A DNA stretch of 64,000 nt from Phyto melanocephala (taxonomy: Eukaryota; Arthropoda; Insecta; Diptera; Rhinophoridae): the NCBI GenBank assembly GCA_941918925.1, contig OW799233.1, positions 106,571,833-106,635,832 of the forward strand, given 5' to 3'. Within the stretch, counting starts at the first letter, position 1; every line of letters starts with the position of its first letter. The position numbers were made by a program, and so were the translations under genes. Of this stretch, positions 57,103 through 64,000 are shown in pieces. The notes under the pieces are model-generated. The model saw only the letters and a program-made list of their open reading frames with translations. It was not told where the DNA came from and searched no databases.

Positions 57103-60080
57103 TATACCCGCCACCAAAAAAATGGTGGGGGTATATTCATTTTGTCATTCCGTTTGTAACACATCGAAATATTAATTTTAGACCCCATAAAGTATATATA
57201 TTCTGAATCGGGGTTTGATTTTATGACGATCTAGCTATGTCCGTCCGTCTGTCCGTCTGTCCGTCTGTTGAAAGTACGATAGAGGTCGCACCGAAAAAGC
57301 TAGGGGGCTCAAATTTTGCCAGAATCTTTCTTATAGACAAGGTTTGTTTGGTATTGAAAATGAGCTAAATCGGAATATTAGGAAGAGAGTTATAGCTCGA
57401 AAAGGAAGAGTAGGTCGAAAAAACCGTGTCCTTCGAACATCGAATAAAATGGAATTGTGTCCAAACGACTCATGAAACTTCGAATATATATATCCCGGGT
57501 AAAGGCAATATTTTCCCCAGAAAATTGTCTAAATCTATACGTTAGGAGAGGAGTTATCGATTAAAATGTACGAAAATTTATACCGCACAGTGTATTTTTC
57601 GGTATATTTAAAAACAAACACGTCATAAAAGCAACAAAATTGGATATCCGACTCTGAAATTTTGCACACTTTGCTTTTTGGTGACACGCTTTCTTGTAAC
57701 GGCAAATCAATGTGCCACTCCCACTTTTACGCCCACCTCCCATATAACGTTTTACCCAAAATTCATATAATTTCTCAATTAATAAAGATTTTGGAATAAC
57801 AAGGGGCTATCTTGAAACACCTCAGTTGTACTCATTCACAAAAATAACTTTGACACGCCTACTATAACGCCCACTTTTCACGTTATCTACCGTTACTGAA
57901 ATTTAAAAGCTCATAAAACCGCTAAAATTAGAGGTATGATGATAAATTTTGCTACGTCTATCCCCCTAGGCAACTTCATTACTATGCCAAAAAATTAAGG
58001 TGCCACGCCCACTTTTACGCCCACCTCCCATATAACGTTTTACCCAAAATTCATTTAATTTCTCTATTAATAAAGATTTTGGAATAACAAGGGGCTATCT
58101 TGAAACACCTCAGTTGTACTCATTCGCAAAAATAACTTTGACACGCCTACTATAACGCCCACTTTTCACGTTATCTACCGTTAATGAAATTTAAAAGCTC
58201 ATAAAACCGCTAAAATTAGAGGTATGATGATAAATTTTGCTACGTCTATCCCCCTAGGCAACTTCATTACTATGCCAAAAAATTAAGGTGCCACGCCCAC
58301 TTTTACGCCCACCTCCCATATAACGTTTTACCTAAAATTCATATAATTTCTCTATTAATAAAGATTTTGGAATAATAAAGGACTATATTGAAACCCCTAA
58401 GCTGTACTCATTAGCAAAAACAACTTTAACACGCCTACTATAACGCCCACTTTCACTTTTGAACGTAAACGTAGTCATGAAACTTCGAATATATATTTAT
58501 CGAGTCAAAAGAATATTTTTCCCTGAAAATCGCTTAAATCTATGAATTAGGAAAAGAGTTATAGATAAAAATGTACGAAAATTTATGCCGCGCAGTGTAT
58601 ATTTCAAATTTAAAACGTAATAAAACTGACAAAACTATATGTACGATTCTGAAATTTTGCAAACATGGTTTTTTGGTCAAAGTCTTCGTTATAACGGAAA
58701 ATAAATGTGCCACGCACACTTTTTTCTTTAAATTTTTATAAAAATATATTAGTCATATATATTAGCATTTATTCATGTTACACTGCGCCATTTATTGTAC
58801 TGTAGCTAAATATAAGACAAAGATGATAAGATAGATGACTCTACTAGCAACTACTAGATGGTATGCTAACAACTTATGCTTATGTTCTCCTGAAATTATG
58901 CTCTATTAAAAATGGGAATTTAGGAAAATTTTTACCTAAGTCAAAAAAAATTGTCTCTAAACATTATAAACAATTTATTTTCACGTACTAATGGCTAACA
59001 AATTTTAAAATTATACAAAACTTATTTCGTTTGAAAATCTTTTAAAAGCAAAATGTTATAGAAGTTTAAAAATCAAAATCTTACTAATAAATTTCCCGTT
59101 TTAGAAAAATGCAGAGAATGTATATTTTAAATCACCCTGTAGCCCTTAAAATTTAACCTTAAATTCACTTTCCTCTTAAATTCATGTAAATTCTCTATGA
59201 ATAAAGATTTTGGAATACTAAAGGACTATATTGAAATATCTAAGTTATGTTTATTAGCAGAAACTTTATTGACACGCGTATTTTAACGGCCACTTTCATT
59301 GAAAGACTAAATTTACGAAAACATTTTACTAGCATATCGAAGTTATAATGGGTGGTTTAATTTTAAGGGACTATGTTGATTTTGAATAAAATTATTATGA
59401 AATTATTATCATTTATTTTTATAATGATAATATTTGTATGATTCAATTATGTATGGAACAAAATATCGGCCAAATGGCCCCCCAACCTAGGCGGCACACC
59501 ACGATCCGATAGTCCAAATTTTCAATGACACTGTTGATGCTCGATTGTTGGGCACGATGATGAGTCGAGGTTGCTTGCTCTTTTGCCACGTTATCGTGAA
59601 AAACAGCAATGTTTCCCATTCAACGAACTAAGATGGCATTCACAGATGTTTTCACATTTCATACAGACCTGCTTTGCAGACATTTAAATATTTTTTACAA
59701 TTCTCACGATTGTGGACGAATTCGAACGATTATGTTGAACAAAAGAATTACGAAGTGCACAAAATGCATTTTGATTTGAACGCCCATTTTTATAAAAATC
59801 TTTAATATTTAAAAGCGTTGCTCGATTGCGTATCTTTCCACGGTTCAAATTGAGTTAGTCTGAGATTGAGAAATGTCAAATTAAATACATGAAAAAAGTT
59901 AAAGTTTAGATGTGGTGCATTTTTTACCTCGTTTTTACCTCCTTTCCCGCCAAAAAAAAAAAAAAAAAAAAAAAAAATAGCGATTAACAAAATAATAAAT
60001 ATATTGCTTTAAATGTACACAAAATTGGTGGTGGGTATAAAAGATTCGACACAGCCGAATATAGTTCTCCTACTTGTTTA
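57103..60080 (+). repeat. Family B repeat, long copy
   Basis: Begins TATACCCGCCACC, seven A, TGGTGGGGGTATA (a hairpin) and ends GGTGGTGGGTATAAAAG, ATTCGACACAGCCGAA, TAGTTCTCCTACTTGTTT. The end is plainly related to Family A's (GGGTATATAAG, hairpin, CTTACTTGTTT). Inside: a GTCCGTCCGTCTGTCCG tract, 288-bp tandem units (57713-58440), a further decayed unit (about 59180-59310), a stretch of uncertain origin (59450-59780) and a 30-base A run (about 59948-59978). No transposase is encoded. Confidence 0.8.
57713..58460. repeat. 288-bp tandem units in Family B
   Basis: The word TGCCAC(G/T)CCCACTTTTACG starts at 57713, 58001 and 58289, exactly 288 bp apart. The first two units are nearly identical (differences such as TTCTCAATT/TTCTCTATT), the third is partial and more diverged. 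Each carries TATAACGCCCACTTTTCACG. The copy at 1-905 lacks these units, so they were gained here or lost there. Confidence 0.9.
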
Positions 60081-60339
60081 TTAAATAATAATATTAGAGA
60101 TGGTAGTAATTATTGTTATCGTTGCACAATTGGGCTCTTTAACAGGCGGTTTGCATAGCTGCACACAAAATTTCAGGCTCTCTTGCCCTGATGTCAGCTT
60201 CAGTGTTGTGCTTTAGCTGCTCCTTAGTGCCCAATACGTTGAAATTTTTATCTCAAATCAATTCTTTATTTAATTATTACGAACTCATTTCATTTCCAAT
60301 TTCTAACTAAATGGGTTTGCTAAAAGAAAAAATTGCCGG

Positions 60340-60925
60340 ATAATGGCTAAAGCTAATCCAAGAGTTGTTGAACAGCAACAATTACACCTACATAAGTGTA
60401 TTGTTTGTGGCGGTGTTTTGTTGGAAAGGATAATTCGGAAAGGTGTCGCAGTTTCCAACACTTGGTGTTTAATATTGGACAATGTTGGAAAATTTTTTGA
60501 GGCAAGCTATGAAAGCCATACGTAAGTATAACTTCAGTTTGATGAAGCCACAGCTCACACTGCGAGGAGCACAATGTTTCTTTTAAGCGACATCTATGGT
60601 GATGGAATTATTTCACGTACAAGCAATTTTTATTGGATTCCATGTTCACCGGATTTATTTGCTCCCGACTATTTTCTTTAGGGTTATTTGAAAAGAAAGT
60701 CTATATATCTAGAAAAAAAATAATAAAAAATTTAGTAAAAAGTTATAGAAAATGTTTTGAAAAGAGTACGAATCAGAAAATTACCACCAGTTGCGAGATA
60801 TAATATTGTATAAGTAAATTTAAAATATTCTGCATTAATTTGTTGAACTTAAAATAAAAATCACAATTAAGTCTTTAAAAGAAGTTATAATTTAATCAAG
60901 CCCCTTTGGTTATTTTGAGTGTTAC
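60340..60925 (+). pseudogene. Tc1/mariner-type transposase relic, second lineage
   Basis: Pieces in two or three frames: ANPRVVEQQQLHLHKCIVCG, then GVLLERIIRKG (about 60350-60450), corresponding to the block N-P-x-V-x-E-K-x-H-x-x-K-x-x-V-W-C-G; FDEATAHTARSTMFLLSDI (about 60535-60590) with the second catalytic Asp; and WIPCSPDLFAPDYFL (about 60635-60685) with the third. A decayed tail runs to ACCCTGTATAAAAAATT (60917 on), typical of such tips. Conserved order but broken frames: dead. The 60-codon frame starting at 60343 is only part of this relic. Confidence 0.7.
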
Positions 60926-60929
60926 CCTG

Positions 60930-62848
60930 TATAAAAAATTATTATAAAATTTGAGAATTTTAGCTTCCTTATAAAAGGAAACACAATAAAAAGTCACGCA
61001 ATTAAATCAGGATATCAATAACTAGTGCTTGTGAGTGAAAAAGGATTTTACTAAAAGAAACTAGAACAAGTATTAGTTATAAATTTTACACGAGGATGAC
61101 GAAGTTGGTAAAGTTATTTATTTTTGATACATTTTTCAATTCTAGAATTAAAATCAACAGGATGATCGAATTTTAAACACAAAGTTAATAATAATTTGTT
61201 TTATTTATGCTGATTTTTCCATATACTTAATAACTTATTACTGATACATATGGTTATATTTGCAAAATCAGCATTGGCTTGGTGAAGATAAATATTTAAT
61301 TTACCTAAATTTTTTACTGTAGGTAAAGAAATATTCCGTTCGTGACCAAATCGATTATAAGTATAAGGTCTTATTATTAGACGGTTAAATAATAAAAATA
61401 TTATAGTTGTTTTCATAAAAAAAATTTCTTCTGTTGCAAAACAAGAGTTTAAATACTTCTTGATTCTTTATTAACTATTCCTTACTGGTCCCATTAATTC
61501 TGCATGTCTGTCCATCTCTCTATATGTTTGTTTATTTAGCAATGGTTCGTTACATTCATTTTTTGTTTGCTAGCAGCACAGTAACTTAAATAAACTGAAA
61601 TACATCGACTATTGAAAGCGGACATTGACCATTGGCAAAAATTCGTCTACACCACTACAATCATCAATACACTACGAACACTAACTACCTCCCGTTCCAG
61701 ACACTAACTTCTCTTCTTATACAACAAATACTTTATTGACTGTTATAAATACGAGCAAAGGGTCAACTATAACTAAATTTCTTCTATGGATTATTTGTAA
61801 ATAAATTTTCTTAACTATTTAGCTTGTTGATGTTGTTGTTGTTGTTGCTGTTGCTGTGAGTATTATTTTGATAGTGTATCATTTGTAGAATATAAATTTA
61901 TATTTTAAGTTTAGCTCTTAATGTTGTTCCTGATGCTATTCCTTTTTCTTTGGACCAAATCAATGCCACAAATTATTGTGGCCGGAAGTATGAGAGCATT
62001 TTGTGTGCGGTTTCTACAAATGATACCACCCATAAATTAAACCATTTGGCATCTTCAGTGTTCAATGAATGTTGTTCATGTCTTTTCCTTTCTTTTTCCA
62101 AAAATGCTACAAGTAATAATTTTGATATTTTTTTGGGAACAACTATAAAACAACTGCTGTAACAGAAACTTTTTACTAGTGTTACTACTTAGACATAGAT
62201 GGTACAACTTACAAGTTTTGTTTGGTTTAAGCTAAAAACTTTTCATAAAATTATGGTTTCTTCTTTAATTTGCTGTTGCAAGTAGATTTTATTCGTCCCC
62301 AAATAAACCTAAAAATTTTATTAGAATAGAAATAGTGAAGGAGAGAGAGAGAGAGCGAGTGAGAGGAGAAATACTGAATAACAAGATTTGGTTTTCTGAA
62401 GAAAAACCAAAAAAATTACTTGATGCTGCATAAAAGACCTTGAGCTTAATTTGTGTATGAAAGAGGGAGAGAGATATATAAATATATGAATGTGTTTGTG
62501 TATTAGTATATATGCATATTCATTTGTTATAATTTATCTGTAGAAATAATGGCATAGAAAAAAATGTTTGAAACAAGAAGTAAATGTTATTCTTGTTGAT
62601 ATTTAAGTTTTGCTATTTTTTTTTTGTTTCCTTTTACTGCTGTTAACTACTGATGGCCTGCATGCTAAACGTATTTGTAATTGGTATAAACTTTTGCCCT
62701 TTTTTTCGATATATAACTATATTATTGTTAGCTAAGGGCTGTTTCTATTCATTTATTAAATATATTAAATGTAATTTCACTTTCTACAAAAAACAAAGAT
62801 AAAATTCTTACATTCTTTTGCAACAAATGCAGTCATAATTTTTATATA
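60930..62848. other. AT-rich DNA without recognised genes
   Basis: Contains (GTT)n at about 61827-61850 and a (GA)n run at about 62340-62356. The 61627-61740 patch (CACTACAATCATCAATACAC and around) is richer but has no frame. Nothing coding is supported. Confidence 0.5.
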
Positions 62849-62852
62849 TTAA

Positions 62853-63782
62853 CCTTTAACTACGGAGGTGGTGGTAAATTTTACCCTCTCTTTACATTTT
62901 TGTTATATAACTCACTTATGGTTTGCTCTATGAATTTCATTCTCTTAGTATCTTCTCAAAATGTTATTATTATTAACTCAGTAGTGTTTTGCATGCATTT
63001 GGTGACGTGTGAGCGCTGGAATGCTGATGCTGGTGTAAAAATTACCACTTGTCCGCGTTTCTGTAATTTTTTGACAACAGCTCAAGGGGAGAATTTTTAA
63101 AAAATTTAGCAAGGCAACTAGTCTTACCACATCTACAAAGACGTCATCACAATCAAGGACTTCCTCGGATATTACGAAGCATAATTAGCAAAATTTTAGG
63201 CCCAGATTCCGTAGCTCCACCTCCAGTATCGTCTAATCCTGGAGCTCGGAAATTATGCTACATATGCCCGAGCAGACTTAAACGTAAAACAACACACGCT
63301 TGCTTGCATTGTAATAAGCCAATGTGTATGAATTGCAGCAAACGTTTATGCGTACATTGTGCAAATACGGAGTCTGACGAATAAAAAAACCTGGATGAAG
63401 GTCGATCCGTACTTTTTACAATTATAATATTTTTTGTGTTCCCTTTTATTTTATTATTATTTTATACTATTTGGCTGTGAAAATTGCCCTTTATGTTTTT
63501 CTTAAAATTTTTTATTTCGTTTTTTTTTTAATTAAAAATGTACTGTTTTTTTATGTTTAAAAAAAAGCTGTGAAATAAAGTGCCTGTTATGTTAACTAAA
63601 GAATTATCAACTTTTTATTTTGTTACGGCTTTAACTTTGGAAACGTTGTCTGTTAACTTAAAAAAGCAAAAAGTTGTAAAAAAAAATTTTGTTTTCTTAA
63701 AATTTTTAGTAAAATTCAAAGGGGTAAAATTTACCACCACGTCACTGGCTATGTACAAAAGTTTTACCTCCGTAGTTAAAGG
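62853..63782 (+). mobile_element. piggyBac-like element, internally deleted
   Basis: Inverted ends CCTTTAACTACGGAGGT (62853-62869) and its complement (63766-63782). A second, inner inverted pair GTGGTGGTAAATTTTACCC (about 62868-62886) and its exact complement (about 63722-63740) lies just inside. TTAA precedes the left end (62849-62852), the piggyBac target, but the right flank reads TCCG, so the right copy has changed or the end was rearranged. At 930 bp it retains only the C-terminal transposase portion. Confidence 0.8.
63067..63384 (+). pseudogene. piggyBac-like transposase C-terminus (zinc ribbon)
   Basis: A Met-less open frame ending at 63384: LARQLVLPHLQRR, then ILGPDSVAPPPVSSNPGARK, then KLCYICPSRLKRKTTHACLH, CNKPMCMNCSKRLCVHC and ESDE. 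The paired Cys pattern (C-x2-C, C-x2-C, C-x2-C, C-x2-C) is the C-terminal zinc ribbon that follows the DDD catalytic domain in piggyBac transposases and helps bind element ends. The catalytic domain is absent; the frame is clean to its stop, so the deletion may be fairly recent. There is no start codon for this piece. Confidence 0.8.
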
Positions 63783-64000
63783 TCCGTGTGGAGTCGTTTG
63801 CTTATTTTTACTCCCATCGGACGCGTCCCCAGGTGGCGGATAGGGGGGGTGGATGTGGTGTGGGGGGCCTGAGCGCTTCATAGAGTGGGAAAGACCTACC
63901 CATCTAAATGAGTAGAGATTTGTCGCATTATGTAGTGATCAGATCCCGTACACTACCTCTGACCCTAGGGGTTCCTAGAACTCCTCGCGGACCAAATAAA
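63783..64000. other. GC-richer edge segment, unidentified
   Basis: Contrasts with the A/T-rich window: GGACGCGTCCCCAGGTGGCG, then GATAGGGGGGGTGGATGTGG, then CACTACCTCTGACCCTAGGG and ACTCCTCGCGG. This style recalls GC-rich 5' regions of some insect LINEs, but no frame can be assigned and the segment runs off the window. Confidence 0.35.

Noticed and set aside
59450..59780. Possible transposase N-terminal remnant in Family B
   Set aside because: A few residues (WPPNLGGTPRSDSP) faintly resemble helix-turn-helix regions of Tc1-like transposases, but the match is too weak to call.

Overview
The window reads as repeat-dense, AT-rich DNA from an insect, most likely a fly (Diptera, possibly a calyptrate). 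This is inferred from the mobile elements: mariner, Ty3/gypsy, Penelope-like, Jockey-type LINE and piggyBac remnants, plus fly-style short repeats carrying GGAC/GTCC-rich tracts. I see no host gene I can support, no tRNA or rRNA gene, no CRISPR array and no bacterial-type operon. The window could be intergenic, intronic or pericentromeric; the sequence alone does not say which.

Layout. 0-5.6 kb: the end of a Family B repeat (1-905), a repeat bounded by 63-bp inverted arms and holding a hammerhead-like motif (Family D, 1667-2286), then a decayed Family C repeat and plain AT-rich DNA. 5.6-8.7 kb: a Family A repeat split by a 5'-truncated LINE that is itself interrupted. 9.2-15.6 kb: a LINE RNase H scrap, an inverted-repeat element (12017-12522) and AT-rich DNA. 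15.67-19.6 kb: a Penelope-like element on the minus strand (reverse transcriptase and GIY-YIG endonuclease) with a hammerhead-like motif near its 3' end. It is broken by an in-frame TAG, a frameshift, a hAT-type MITE with 8-bp target duplication, and a Family A insertion. 19.6-30 kb: a SINE-like tRNA relic, a MITE with perfect 41-bp arms, a Family C repeat holding a deleted Tc1/mariner copy, a second Family D copy, and a 1.4-kb region with six copies of a GTAACGTCCGTAACG-type motif around a decayed coding remnant. 30.6-39.1 kb: two repeats with the same termini but different internal tandem arrays (143-bp and 118-bp units), with a third Family D copy, a Family A copy and a mariner relic between them.

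42.9-47.8 kb holds the best-preserved element: a complete Ty3/gypsy LTR retrotransposon on the minus strand with identical 165-bp LTRs, a 4-bp CATA target duplication, a gag ORF and a 1216-codon gag-pol ORF with every expected catalytic motif. One base change in an A6 run separates the two frames. 47.9-64 kb: a LINE 3' relic, two MITEs, a fourth Family A copy, a Family B copy with a 288-bp tandem expansion, a second-lineage mariner relic, and a piggyBac-like remnant with its C-terminal zinc ribbon.

The parts do not form a pathway. They record nested insertions of different ages. The least explained signals are the GTAACGTCCGTAACG motif cluster, the hammerhead-like fold inside Family D, the shared terminal hairpins of Families A and B, and the two-type 118-bp minisatellite.
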